From assembly GCA_900316305.1 (NCBI GenBank), contig ONCM01000013.1:1-64000 (forward strand): a stretch of DNA of 64,000 nucleotides, given 5' to 3'. Made by a program: the position numbers and the translations under genes. This document shows positions 33,644 to 43,230 of this stretch, in pieces. Every line of letters begins with the position of its first letter. Within the stretch, counting starts at the first letter, position 1. The stretch comes from an uncultured Bacteroidales bacterium (GTDB lineage: Bacteria > Bacteroidota > Bacteroidia > Bacteroidales > WCHB1-69). The notes beneath the pieces were generated by a model that saw only the letters and a program-made list of their open reading frames with translations, was not told the origin of the DNA and searched no databases.

Positions 33644-36600
33644 ATGACCCTAAACGAACTTAAAAAGAAATATTACCGGTCTGAATCTGAGGCACTTGCC
33701 AACGCATTGAAGACGAATGTCTCCGGTTCGGTTTATGCCATTCAGGGCGTGAAAGGCTCCGCACAGGCCTTCATCGCGGCGCAGATATCCGAAAACCTCA
33801 CCAATACCCAGCTCTTTCTCTTCCGCGACAGCGAGGAGGCCGCCTTCTTCTACAGCGACATGGAGATGCTGCTCAACGACCGCAGTAACTCTCTGCAGGA
33901 CAAGCGAGTACTCTACCTGCCGTCATCCTACAAGCGCAACAGCCGCTGGAGCGAGACCGACTCTTCCAATGTAAAGCTCCGCGCCGAAATCCTCCACAAG
34001 CTCTCGCAACCCGACCATCAACCGCTGATTCTCGTCTCCTACCCCGAAGGCGTGGCAGAAACCGTTGTCACCCAAGAGTTTATAGACCGAAAATCTTTCT
34101 CCGTGAAGCGCGGCGAGGAGATCCTCACCGACGACTTCCTCAACAAACTCTACGAATTGGAGTACCTGCCCGAGGATTTCGTTTATGAACCCGGACAGTT
34201 CGCGTGGCGCGGCAACATCTTCGACATCTTCTCTTACTCCGAGGAATACCCTATCCGTGTTGAATTTGAGGGCGACTGCATTGAGTCCATCCGCTTCTTC
34301 AACCCGGAAACGCAGCTGTCTGTCAAGGAGTTGGAGCAGGTCTATATCATGACACCCATCGTGCAGTCGGAGGCTTCCGGCAACCGCGTGCCGCTCTTCT
34401 CTGTATTGCCCGAGACCTGCGTCATTTGGCAGATGCACGCCGCCAACATCGCCTCCACCATCCATACTGCCTATCAGGATATTGCTGATAATGAATACTT
34501 TGCCGAAGACGAGATTCCCATCATCAACAAGAAAACCTACTTGAAGGAAGTGGCGAATTTCCAACGGGTATATGTCAACACCCAAGAGGTTGACTCCCCC
34601 ACCCTGACCCTCGATTTCAACATGCAGCCGCAACACGACTTCGACAAGAGTTTCGACTACCTGCTGTTGGAATGGATTGAGAATCTGGAACATGGCATCC
34701 AAAACTACTTCTTGTCGGAGACGCAGTCGCAGCTCGACCGCCTCTACAAGGTGATGATCGACATCCTCGACAAGTACAACCGGCAGAACGACGCTGCGTT
34801 CAAGATCGAACAGCTCTACACGCCGTTGCGCGAGGTGCTGCACGAAGGATTCACCGACGCGGACCACAAAATCGCACTCTACACTGACCACCAGTTCTGG
34901 AACAAGTTCCAACGCATGGTGCTCCGCGACCGCTACAAAAAGAGCGAAGCACTGACACTCAGGGAGATATACGACTTGCAACCCGGAGATTACGTCACCC
35001 ACATCGACCACGGCATCGGCGTCTATGAAGGTCTGCAGAAGATGCAGATGGGCGACAGCACGCAGGAGGTCATCAAAATCAGCTACAAGGACGGCGACAC
35101 GCTCTTCTTGAGCATCCACGCGTTGCACAAGATCAGCAAATACGTGGGCAAGGAGGGCACTCCGCCGACCATCCACCGCCTCAGTTCCGGCAGCTGGGAA
35201 AAGCTGAAAGAGCGTACCAAGAAGAGGGTCAAGGAGTTAGCCATCGACCTGATCAAGCTCTACTCTGAGCGCAAGGCCAAGAAGGGGTTCGCCTATTCGC
35301 CCGACAACTTCCTGCAAAGCACCCTGGAGTCGTCCTTCATCTACGAAGACACCCCCGACCAGATCAAGACATTGGCGGAAGTGAAGGCCGACATGGAGAG
35401 CGACCATCCGATGGACCGCCTTATCTGTGGTGACGTAGGGTTCGGCAAGACCGAAATCGCCATTCGAGCGGCGTTCAAGGCCGTGTGCGACAGCAAACAG
35501 GTGGCTGTTTTGGTGCCCACCACCGTGCTCTCCATGCAGCACTACTATACTTTTAGTGAGAGATTGGCCAATATGCCGTGTAACATCGCGTATATCAACC
35601 GGTTCAAGAGCACGAAAGAGATTAAGGAGACGCTGAAACGAGTGAAGGAAGGCAAAGTCGATATCCTCATCGGTACGCACCGCATCTTGAGCAAAGACGT
35701 GGTTTTCAAAGATTTGGGGTTGTTGATTATCGACGAAGAGCAAAAGTTCGGAGTGGCGGCGAAAGAGAAGATCCGCGAGATGCGCACCACCATTGACACC
35801 CTCACCATGTCTGCGACGCCCATCCCGCGCACACTGCAGTTCTCGCTCATCGGTGCCCGCGACATCTCCGTCATCACGACTCCTCCACCCAACCGTCAGC
35901 CCATCGACACGCAAGTACACGTCTTCGACGAGGACATCATGCGCGATGCCATCCAGTTCGAGTTGAATCGTGGTGGACAGGTATTTGTGATTCATAATAA
36001 GATTCAGAACATCAAAGAATTAGCAGGTTTAATTCAACGATTAGTTCCGAAGGCGCGAGTAGCCATCGGACACGGTCAGATGGAGGGCGATCAGCTCGAA
36101 AAGATCATGACGCAGTTCATCAACGGCGAGTACGATGTGCTGGTTTCCACCACCATTGTGGAGTCCGGTTTGGACATCGTGAATGCCAACACCATGATCA
36201 TCAATGATGCGCAGAACTTCGCCCTCAACGTGTTGCACCAGCTGCGCGGGCGTGTGGGTCGCAACAACCAGAAAGCCTACTGCTACCTCTTCATCAAGCC
36301 GTGGGACACCCTCAACGACCAGGCGCGCAAGCGGCAGCGGCATCCACATTGCCCTCAGGGATTTGGACATCCGCGGTGCCGGCGACATCCTCGGCGCGGA
36401 CCAGAGCGGCTTCATCAACGAGATGGGCTACGACATGTACCAGAAGATCCTCAACGAGGCCATCCAGGAGATGAAAGACGCCGGCGACGAGGGTCTTGGC
36501 GACCTGCAGATGGCCGACAACAGCGCGTTGTTGCGCCGCGAGTGCTCTTTGGAAACCGACATCGAGGCGTTGTTCCCCTCCACGTACATCTCCAACGTCA

Positions 36601-36998
36601 CCGAGCGCATGAACCTCTACAAGGAGCTGGAATCCATCAAGGAGGAGAGCAAGTTGGAGGAATTCCGCAAGAAAATCACCGACATCTTCGGTCCGATGCC
36701 ACGCGAAACCGAGGAACTGATGCAGACTATCCCGTTACGCATGCTCGCCGCCGACCTTCACTTCGAGAAGATCGTCCTCAAGAAAAAGGTCTTCCACGGC
36801 TACTTCACTGGCAACTCGCATTCCCCCTACTTCCAATCCGACGAATTCGGCAAGTTCCTGCTCTTCATGCAGACGAACCATCCCGTCGTCCAGCTCAAGG
36901 AGGCCAACCACAAGCTGGTTTGCAGCATCCACAACATCCCGACCTTCAAGGCGGCGTATCATTGGCTGGGGAAGATGCAGCAGGCAGTTAGGAGTTAG
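33644..36998 (+). pseudogene. mfd: transcription-repair coupling factor Mfd, disrupted by a ~32-nt deletion
   Basis: From MTLNELKKKYY the frame covers the UvrB-like N-terminal domains, the RNA polymerase-interaction domain (about 450-520), and the RecG-like motor with GDVGFGKTE (Walker A) and IIDEEQKFG. At about 36332, after LNDQARKR, the frame is lost; the continuation GSGIHIALRDLDIRGAGDILG is in another frame and runs to TAG 36998. Homologues have about ten residues between ARKR and GSG, so ~32 nt are missing. Truncation would remove motif VI and the C-terminal domain. The last residues (AVRS) and stop are heptamer-derived. Real decay or assembly error. Confidence 0.85.
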
Positions 36999-37011
36999 TA
37001 GTTAGCAATTG
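36984..37011. repeat. heptamer array, TTAGGAG/TTAGTAG type
   Basis: Three to four units; codes AVRS and the stop codon of the mfd frame (TAG 36996-36998). Confidence 0.8.
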
Positions 37012-37029
37012 GCGGTCGGTAGTTTCAGC

Positions 37030-37063
37030 TCCCTGTCGAAGCAAGCGACGTATTCGTCGCGCC
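37030..37063. repeat. left REP-like inverted repeat
   Basis: TCCCTGTCGAAGCAAGCGAC then GTATTCGTCGCGCC. Inner stem GCGACG (37045-37050) / CGTCGC (37055-37060) with a TATT loop. Confidence 0.85.
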
Positions 37064-37119
37064 AAACACACCATTTGGATGAAAAGTTCCCGCCGCGCCA
37101 CCCCGAAGCAAAAAATTGC

Positions 37120-37127
37120 TACTTTTG
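37120..37127 (+). promoter_or_regulatory. -7 box TACTTTTG
   Basis: Exact consensus match, 25 bp before the transposase ATG. The element carries its own promoter. Confidence 0.75.
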
Positions 37128-37151
37128 CACCTTGGAACAAAAGAAAAACTT

Positions 37152-38153
37152 ATGAAACCTAAAGACAAAAGACCTCTGCCGAAGGCACACCGCCGCTGCC
37201 TTCAAAACGACTACCACGGGCGGTGCATCTACATGATTACGTTATGTACAGAAGGGCGTGTTCCGATATTGGGCACGCTGGAGGGCGACTATCCTGAAGC
37301 CGCATTCATCCGCCCCACCCCGCTTGGAGAAAAGGTTTTGCAGTGTTGGAAAAACATTCCCGCATTGCAAAAGCAATTTGCGGCGAAGAAAAGTAAGCAA
37401 ACGGGCGAAAAGTGCCAGCGCAACATTTCGCTGATTGCTGCTCAACTTATGCCCGACCACTTCCACGGGGTCATCTTTGTAAGAGAGGAAATGGACATTT
37501 CTGTAGGAGATGTGGTGAGAGGGTTTATGGTGGGCTGTACGAAAGCCTACAACGCCCTACTACTCACGCCTTCCGACGAAAAGCCTTTAAAACCGCTATG
37601 GGAGAAAGGTTACCACGACAGGATTCTGCGCCACGCCGGACAGTTGCAGAACATGATCAACTATGTGTGGGACAACCCCCGCCGATTGATGATGAAACGG
37701 CAACACTCCGATTGGTTTGCCGTGCTTCGGAATGTCAGATTTGGAGGGCATACGTTCTCCACCGTGGGCAATCTGCATTTGCTGGATTCACCTCTTTGCA
37801 CTGTTCATGTCAGAAGCAAATGGTCAGAGACCGAACGGCGGAACTACATGAACCATTGTATCGTTTCTGCGAGACAAGGTGCAGTGTTGATCGGCCCTTT
37901 TATCAGCCCATGGGAAAAGATGGTACTGGAGGCCGCCTTGCGCGAAGGGCTGCCGGTAATCCAGCTCGTTCCGGACGGCTTTTCAAACTACTACAAGCCC
38001 TCAGGAGGCTTCCTCGACGCCTGCAGCCGAGGGAAAATGCTTTTCATGACAGAAGCCATCTCTGAAGCCCCCTTCGCCAAGCGGATTTCGCGCGAAGAGT
38101 GCATCGCGCTGAATGCCCTTGCCTGCGAGTTGGCCTCGCAACAATCCAGCTGA
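37152..38153 (+). CDS. REP-associated tyrosine transposase (RAYT) with C-terminal Rossmann-like extension
   Basis: 333 residues. The N-terminal ~190 are a Y1/HUH transposase: HUH motif LMPDHFHGVIF with H103 and H105; the LWEKGYHDRILR segment; and the helix MINYVWDNPRR with the presumed catalytic Y171. The C-terminal ~110 residues (MNHCIVSARQGAVLIGPFIS, AALREGLPVIQLVPDG, LDACSRGKMLFMTE) look like a DprA/SLOG-type nucleotide-binding fold. Typical RAYTs stop at ~200 residues, so this is a fused or extended form. It would cut single-stranded REP DNA 5' of the hairpin. The role of the extension is unknown. Confidence 0.85.
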   Translation: MKPKDKRPLPKAHRRCLQNDYHGRCIYMITLCTEGRVPILGTLEGDYPEAAFIRPTPLGEKVLQCWKNIPALQKQFAAKKSKQTGEKCQRNISLIAAQLMPDHFHGVIFVREEMDISVGDVVRGFMVGCTKAYNALLLTPSDEKPLKPLWEKGYHDRILRHAGQLQNMINYVWDNPRRLMMKRQHSDWFAVLRNVRFGGHTFSTVGNLHLLDSPLCTVHVRSKWSETERRNYMNHCIVSARQGAVLIGPFISPWEKMVLEAALREGLPVIQLVPDGFSNYYKPSGGFLDACSRGKMLFMTEAISEAPFAKRISREECIALNALACELASQQSS

Positions 38154-38177
38154 GATTCGTGCGGGTGGCTGGATGGC

Positions 38178-38211
38178 GGCGCGACGAATACGTCGCTTGC
38201 CGGTACAGGGA
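38178..38211. repeat. right REP-like inverted repeat
   Basis: Reads GGCGCGACGAATACGTCGCT then TGCCGGTACAGGGA: the reverse complement of the left copy, with a few differences around the CCGGTA segment. Confidence 0.85.
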
Positions 38212-38283
38212 CGGGTGAAGGATTAAATGAGTTTACCACCGTATCTTCTTGGCAGAACGAGTTTTTTTGTCCGATATTTTTCC

Positions 38284-38291
38284 TACCTTTG
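38284..38291 (+). promoter_or_regulatory. -7 box TACCTTTG
   Basis: Exact consensus match, 45 bp before ATG 38336. Confidence 0.7.
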
Positions 38292-38335
38292 CACCCCGGC
38301 CCCAACCATCATGGGGCTACATCAATCTTTTGATT

Positions 38336-39358
38336 ATGAGCACTATAGAAAACATATCCCTCCACCTTGTGGGGAATTCCGGAGCGGCGGAAGGACTCGT
38401 CCTGGCGCAGGAAGGCCTTCAGCTGTCCGACAGCGTGCGCGAACTGCTCACCGACTATTTCCTCTCCCCCTTCTCCTCCGAAGAACTCTTCGAACTCTAC
38501 CACGACAGCGGCATTGAGTTCAACGTGGTCTATGGCGCGGCGTCAAGGATCTTCGACGACCCCGAAACACTCCACGAGCAGTCGGTGAACCTCGCCAAAC
38601 ACCTCTACGAGCAGAGCTCCCACCCGAAAATCAAGGGCGGGGAGTTCTACACGGTCTATTTCCGCGACTGCATCGTGGATGGCGACACCGTGGATGCCGT
38701 CGGACTGTTCAAGTCGGAGAACAAGGACACGTTCCTGCGGGTGCTGCACGAGGGCGGCAACTTCAACCTCGAAAGCGAGCAGGGCATCAACATCAAGAAG
38801 CTCGACAAGGGCTGCCTTATCTTCAACAAGGAGCGCGAAAACGGCTATGTGGTGGCCGTGGTCGATAACACCAACCGCGGCATCGAGGCGCAATACTGGA
38901 TGGACGACTTCCTGCACGTGCGCCAGCGCAAGGACGGCTACGCGAACACGCAGAACGCCATGGCCCTAGCCAAGAACTTCGTCACCAAGGCGCTGCCCGA
39001 GCAGTTCGAGGTCTCCAAGGCCGACCAGATCGACCTGCTGAACCGCTCCTTAGAGTTCTTCAAGGAGAACGACACCTTCGAGATGGAGGAGTTCGCCAAC
39101 GAGGTCATCGAACAGCCCGAAGTCATCGAGAGCTTCCGCCAGTACAAACGGAGCTTCGAGGAGGAGAACGACGTGGTGATCGACGACAGCTTCGACATCT
39201 CCGACTACGCCTTCCGCCGCCAACAACGTTCCTACAAGCGCGTCATCCGCCTCGATCGCAGGATCCAAATCATTATCGACGGCAATCGCGACAACGTAGA
39301 GCAGGGCGAGGACGAACGCGGGAAGTTCTATAAGGTATATTACAGCGAGGAGGAGTAG
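38336..39358 (+). CDS. nucleoid-associated protein (37-kDa, YejK/NdpA-like)
   Basis: 340 residues from ATG 38336; an upstream in-frame start at 38249 precedes the promoter and is rejected. The KIKGGEFYTVYFRDCIVDGDTVDAVGLFKSENKDTFL region and GCLIFNKERENGYVVAVVDNTN are features of the NA37 nucleoid-associated family. Probably binds DNA. The exact role in the Bacteroidota is not known. Acidic C-terminus (EQGEDERGKFYKVYYSEEE). Confidence 0.8.
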   Translation: MSTIENISLHLVGNSGAAEGLVLAQEGLQLSDSVRELLTDYFLSPFSSEELFELYHDSGIEFNVVYGAASRIFDDPETLHEQSVNLAKHLYEQSSHPKIKGGEFYTVYFRDCIVDGDTVDAVGLFKSENKDTFLRVLHEGGNFNLESEQGINIKKLDKGCLIFNKERENGYVVAVVDNTNRGIEAQYWMDDFLHVRQRKDGYANTQNAMALAKNFVTKALPEQFEVSKADQIDLLNRSLEFFKENDTFEMEEFANEVIEQPEVIESFRQYKRSFEEENDVVIDDSFDISDYAFRRQQRSYKRVIRLDRRIQIIIDGNRDNVEQGEDERGKFYKVYYSEEE

Positions 39359-39396
39359 AATAGGCAATAGTCAACAAGCATTAGTGGATTTTGTAT

Positions 39397-39449
39397 ATTC
39401 ATAATTCATAATTCATAATTCTTAATTCTGCATTCTACATTCTACATTC
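39397..39449. repeat. heptamer array, ATTCATA then ATTCTAC type
   Basis: Seven and a half contiguous 7-bp units (ATTCATA x3, ATTCTTA, ATTCTGC, ATTCTAC x2, ATTC). It ends exactly at the ATG of the THUMP-like gene and is the cleanest array in the window. Confidence 0.9.
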
Positions 39450-40661
39450 ATGCAACATATCAACGAACCCACCCTCCAGTACATCTCCGCCCACGCCTCC
39501 GACGACGTGACCCATCTCGCCCTGCATCCCTCCAGGGACCCGCAGGTCGATATGAGCGTGGCGCTGCAACAGATCGCCGGACGGCAGAAAGCCAAGGAGA
39601 AGCTGCCCGAGTGGTACGCCACCGAGGGTATTCTCTATCCGAAAAAGGTCTCCATGGAGCAGTGCTCGTCGTCGCAAACGGCTGAGTATAAGGCATCCCT
39701 AGTGGAAGGGAAATCCTTCGCAGACTTCAGCGGCGGATTCGGGGTGGACACCGTCGCTTTCGCCAAAAAGTTCGCGAAAGGCTGGTACGTGGAACCGCAA
39801 GAAGAACTCTGCGAACTTTTTCAACACAACTGCAAAGTGCTGGATATCAACAATGTTGATATCATCAACGGTACGATGGAGGACAACCTTGCCTCCATTG
39901 AGCACTTGGACATGATCTACCTTGACCCGTCCCGACGCGACACGCACGGTCGGCGGGTGGTCTCCTTGTCGGACTGCACCCCCAACCTCCTCGAATGGAA
40001 ATCCGCCCTATTGGAACGTTGTAACATCTTGATGGTCAAAATGTCCCCAATGATCGACATTTTCCAAACATTGCGGGATTTGCCCGAAACGTACGCGGTA
40101 CACGTGGTGGCCGTGGAGGGGGAATGTAAGGAGGTTTTATTCCTATTGTCCCGTGGAGACGCGCCATGGCACGTCTCTACAACGTCCCCAACCATCGTTG
40201 CCGTCGATATTAACAAAACCGCCACATTCCGTGTTGAAACCATCTTGAAAACCGAACACACCACCCCACCCCAAATCGCCATAGAATTAGGCACTTACCT
40301 CTACGAACCCAACGCCGCCGTGATGAAGGCCGGCATCTTCAACGCCCTGTCGCAAAAGTTCCAAATTTCGAAACTGGCGAAGAACACCAACCTATTCACA
40401 TCCAACGAATTGCACGAGAATTTTCCAGGTCGCGTTTTCACCATTGAGGCCGTCCATGAGTTTCACCCGCGCAAAACGGCCAAGGAACTCTCGCACCTCG
40501 AAAGCGCCAGCATCGCCGTGCGAAACTTTCCGCTGACGGCAGAGGAATTACGTAAAACGCTGAAAATCAAAGACGGGAATACGTGTTATCTGTTCGGGTG
40601 CACACTTTGGGATGGAAGGAAAGTGGTGGTGGTTGGAGACAAGTTGGCTATTAACTATTAG
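39450..40661 (+). CDS. THUMP-like class I SAM-dependent methyltransferase
   Basis: 403 residues. Rossmann methyltransferase: FADFSGGFGVDTVAFAKKF (motif I, about 90-108), IYLDPSRRDTHGRRV (catalytic-type DPSR loop), then a C-terminal THUMP-like domain (GTYLYEPNAAVMKAGIF, ENFPGRVFTIEAVHEF). RNA is the likely substrate. Residues RGDAPWHVST near 235-245 are encoded by an inserted GTGGAGACG palindrome, and the C-terminus KLAINY plus TAG is heptamer-derived. Confidence 0.8.
   Translation: MQHINEPTLQYISAHASDDVTHLALHPSRDPQVDMSVALQQIAGRQKAKEKLPEWYATEGILYPKKVSMEQCSSSQTAEYKASLVEGKSFADFSGGFGVDTVAFAKKFAKGWYVEPQEELCELFQHNCKVLDINNVDIINGTMEDNLASIEHLDMIYLDPSRRDTHGRRVVSLSDCTPNLLEWKSALLERCNILMVKMSPMIDIFQTLRDLPETYAVHVVAVEGECKEVLFLLSRGDAPWHVSTTSPTIVAVDINKTATFRVETILKTEHTTPPQIAIELGTYLYEPNAAVMKAGIFNALSQKFQISKLAKNTNLFTSNELHENFPGRVFTIEAVHEFHPRKTAKELSHLESASIAVRNFPLTAEELRKTLKIKDGNTCYLFGCTLWDGRKVVVVGDKLAINY
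40153..40180. repeat. 28-bp palindrome inside the THUMP-like gene
   Basis: Halves GTGGAGACGCGCCA and TGGCACGTCTCTAC pair at 12 of 14 positions. In frame, encoding RGDAPWHVST, the same R-D...H-VST pattern as the copy at 32454. Confidence 0.85.
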
Positions 40662-40716
40662 CTATTGGCTGTTAGCTAAAAGCAAAAAGCCAAAGGCCAA
40701 AAGCTAAAAGCTAACA
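40645..40716. repeat. heptamer array with inverted arms, TATTAGC / CAAAAGC type
   Basis: The left half has TATTAAC, TATTAGC, TATTGGC and TGTTAGC units; the right half has AAAAGC-type units. It fills the convergent spacer and supplies the stop codons of both neighbours: TAG 40659-40661 on plus and TAG 40711-40713 on minus. Confidence 0.85.
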
Positions 40717-41469
40717 TTCCATTATCTGCTCTGACACTAAGCGATACAATTCCTTTAATCGATCGTCAGACAGTGTGGAGATCTGCGCCCGCATCACGTT
40801 CACGTCGCCGCGCACGGCGGGACCAGTTTGCGCCTCTGCCGGTGTCATCTGCGAGACCTTCTCCACAGTCTGGCGCAAAACCGGCAACAGAATTTCAAAC
40901 GGTAAACCATTTTCTTTCAGTAGTTTATACGCAATCTGGTACATGGCGTTGCTGAAATTGCAGGCGAAAACCGCCGCCACATGCATCTTCGCACGCTGGG
41001 CTTCCGAAACTTCGTAACAAGTTGGGGAAAGCTCGCGGGCCAACTCCCACATCAGCGTCTTGTGCTCGCCAGCGAAGTCGGACTCTAAGCACAACGGGAC
41101 TTCCAACTTCCTCATATCCTGTGACTTCGTAAAGGTCTGCAAAGGATATATAACGCCGTATTGTTCTGCATAATCTTTCAGACACTGGCAGGAAACCGTG
41201 CCTGAGGTCGTAAAGGCCAACGGCAGTTTGAAAGGCAGCAACGGCAGTATCTCGTCGTAGGCCTTATCCGCCAATGCGAATATAAATATTTGATTATCAG
41301 GATTTAATTTCCGAATATCTTCGATAGCTTCCGCGTTGAGCAAATCGGCCAGCGTTTGGGCGTGTTCCAAATGCCGACTGAACACCTGCGTAATCGGAAA
41401 GCGGGGATTACCCTGCAAACGCTGGGCGATCCACGTCGCCACATTTCCAGAACCTATCAGCGTAATCAT
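40711..41469 (-). CDS. Rossmann-like and DUF2520 domain protein
   Basis: 252 residues. N-terminal NAD(P)-binding LIGSGNVATWIAQRL, a FTTSGTVSC block, then a C-terminal helical DUF2520 domain (HVAAVFACNFSNAMYQIAY). It resembles ketopantoate/pyrroline-carboxylate reductase-like dehydrogenases; substrate unknown. The start overlaps the nucleoside kinase stop by one base (ATGA), so the pair is coupled. Confidence 0.85.
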   Translation of the reverse strand: MITLIGSGNVATWIAQRLQGNPRFPITQVFSRHLEHAQTLADLLNAEAIEDIRKLNPDNQIFIFALADKAYDEILPLLPFKLPLAFTTSGTVSCQCLKDYAEQYGVIYPLQTFTKSQDMRKLEVPLCLESDFAGEHKTLMWELARELSPTCYEVSEAQRAKMHVAAVFACNFSNAMYQIAYKLLKENGLPFEILLPVLRQTVEKVSQMTPAEAQTGPAVRGDVNVMRAQISTLSDDRLKELYRLVSEQIMEC

Positions 41470-43136
41470 CAGAGAGTAAAGAAACTACCACCGACAAACT
41501 CACGCAAGATAGAGGTTCCCGGAAGGGATGTTACGGGGATGGTCTTGAAGAATGAGAGCATTTTGATCAAGCGTGTAGCCTCGGCATATTCGGGAACCGT
41601 TTCCGGAACGTTGTACAGGATCGGCATCGCGTAGGGTTTGAGCACTGAAAGCTCGAACACCAGCGAGGTATTGATCATCACATCGGCGTTCTCCTGATAC
41701 GGGAAGATGTTCTTTTCTTCGCCGCGCCGCACACTGGGCCAACGGCGTATTGTATCCACCGCAGAATATCCACGATAGTTGTAATCGCGTACAATCCTGC
41801 GTATCAACCGGTTATCGGAAGTCGGGATCGGATTCTGACGATCCAAAGAAAGGGAAGTGAGCGCAGACACGAACACCTTGAACTTAATCTCTTCCGGCAC
41901 CTGTGCGGTCAATTCGGGATTGAGGCAGTGGATACCTTCGATTACCAAGATGGCGTTCCCCCTCAGTTTCAGGGTTTTGCCAGTCCATATTTTTTTGCCT
42001 TGGGTGAAATCGAACGTGGGGATTTCCACCTCTTCACCGGCAAGAAGGCGATTGAGGGTATTGTTGAACAACGGCAAATCGATGGCGTACAACGATTCGA
42101 AGTCATACTCGCCATTTTCATCCTTCGGGGTATCGTCGCGCTCCACGAAAAAGTCATCCACGGAAATCGGCACCGGATAGTAACCCAACACCGCCAATTG
42201 CACCGACAAACGGCGGCATGAGGTGGTCTTGCCCGAGCTGGAGGGACCACTGATCAACACCATCTTCACGTCTCCGCGCTGATAAATCATGTCCGCCACA
42301 CGCGCCATCTGCTTTTCTTGATAAGCCTCAGCCACCAACACCCCGGACTGTATCTGGACACTGTTAGAAAATTTGTTCAAATTGAAAACGTACGGCACCC
42401 CCATAGTTTCCACCCATTGTTTATCTAACTTATAGACAGAGAACAATTTAGGGAACGTACGAGTTTTGGCCATCGCATTGATATTTTTCTTGGAAGGCAA
42501 TTTCAACAACAATCCTTCCTCGTATTTCTCAAGGCCAAACGTGGTCAGATAACCCGTGGAGGGAAGCAAAAAACCATAATAGTAGTTAATACTTTTGCCC
42601 AGTTGATAGACAGAAGTGAAGATTTTGTCGCGATTCTTGAAAAACTCGTACTTATCTTCCAATCCATGCTCCTGAAACGCTTTGATGGCATCTTGGGTCA
42701 ACATCTCCTCACGGACGAAGGGGAGATCGCGACTCACCACATCCTTCATGAAGAGGTAAAGCACCTTCACCAACTTATCGGTAATAGGACCGTCCAAATT
42801 CTCCAAGGTGCAATATCTCCCTCCTGATATGGAGTGCTTGATGCGAAGTTTCACATCCTTCGGAAGAAGGGAATCAACGGCATGGAAAAGCAGGAAATAG
42901 AGAGAACGCATATAACCGTTCCGACCGTAATTACTGTAATAATCGAAGAAATCGACTATCGCCGGTTTTGTCAGACGGAACGACATATCGCGTTCCTTGT
43001 TGTTCACCAACGCACCAAAATATGGGTTTTCGGGCTTTAATTTGGCTTTGCGCACAAACTCCTGAAGCGTGATTCCACACGGCACTTCAATTTCCTTGTT
43101 GATATTCTTGCAACAAATTTTAACGGTGTTCTTCAT
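41469..43136 (-). CDS. nucleoside kinase with N-terminal TGS-like domain (uridine kinase-like)
   Basis: 555 residues. Residues 1-60 resemble a TGS domain (IEVPCGITLQEFVRKAKL); a threonyl-tRNA-synthetase-like second domain follows to about 200. The C-terminal ~250 residues are a phosphoribulokinase/uridine kinase fold: P-loop ISGPSSSGKTTSCRRL, SVDDFFVERDDTP and IEGIHCLNPELT. Role probably pyrimidine salvage or a regulatory kinase. Own promoter upstream. Confidence 0.85.
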   Translation of the reverse strand: MKNTVKICCKNINKEIEVPCGITLQEFVRKAKLKPENPYFGALVNNKERDMSFRLTKPAIVDFFDYYSNYGRNGYMRSLYFLLFHAVDSLLPKDVKLRIKHSISGGRYCTLENLDGPITDKLVKVLYLFMKDVVSRDLPFVREEMLTQDAIKAFQEHGLEDKYEFFKNRDKIFTSVYQLGKSINYYYGFLLPSTGYLTTFGLEKYEEGLLLKLPSKKNINAMAKTRTFPKLFSVYKLDKQWVETMGVPYVFNLNKFSNSVQIQSGVLVAEAYQEKQMARVADMIYQRGDVKMVLISGPSSSGKTTSCRRLSVQLAVLGYYPVPISVDDFFVERDDTPKDENGEYDFESLYAIDLPLFNNTLNRLLAGEEVEIPTFDFTQGKKIWTGKTLKLRGNAILVIEGIHCLNPELTAQVPEEIKFKVFVSALTSLSLDRQNPIPTSDNRLIRRIVRDYNYRGYSAVDTIRRWPSVRRGEEKNIFPYQENADVMINTSLVFELSVLKPYAMPILYNVPETVPEYAEATRLIKMLSFFKTIPVTSLPGTSILREFVGGSFFTL

Positions 43137-43153
43137 TGTCTCGAAAATTTTGG

Positions 43154-43161
43154 CAAAGGTA
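43154..43161 (-). promoter_or_regulatory. -7 box TACCTTTG (minus strand)
   Basis: The reverse complement of CAAAGGTA, 18 bp before the kinase start. Confidence 0.7.
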
Positions 43162-43230
43162 CATTTTTTTACTTTTACTTTGACTTTGAACTTTGAAATA
43201 TACTTTTGGCTATTCCCTACTCCCTCTACC

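Larger units (their letters stand above)
37030..38211 (+). mobile_element. RAYT transposase with flanking REP-like inverted repeats
   Basis: A 1.18-kb unit bounded by 34-bp imperfect inverted repeats (37030-37063 and 38178-38211), each containing the palindrome GCGACG-TATT-CGTCGC and an outer CCCTGT. Between them is a single transposase gene. The arrangement is that of a REPtron (REP pair plus RAYT) rather than a classical IS with target duplication; I see no clear duplication at the outer edges. It sits just downstream of disrupted mfd. Confidence 0.75.

Noticed and set aside
33923-35176. 417-codon open frame on the minus strand
   Set aside because: Antisense shadow of mfd.
37116-37151. TTG start for the transposase
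   Set aside because: It is upstream of the -7 box and adds a non-homologous leader.
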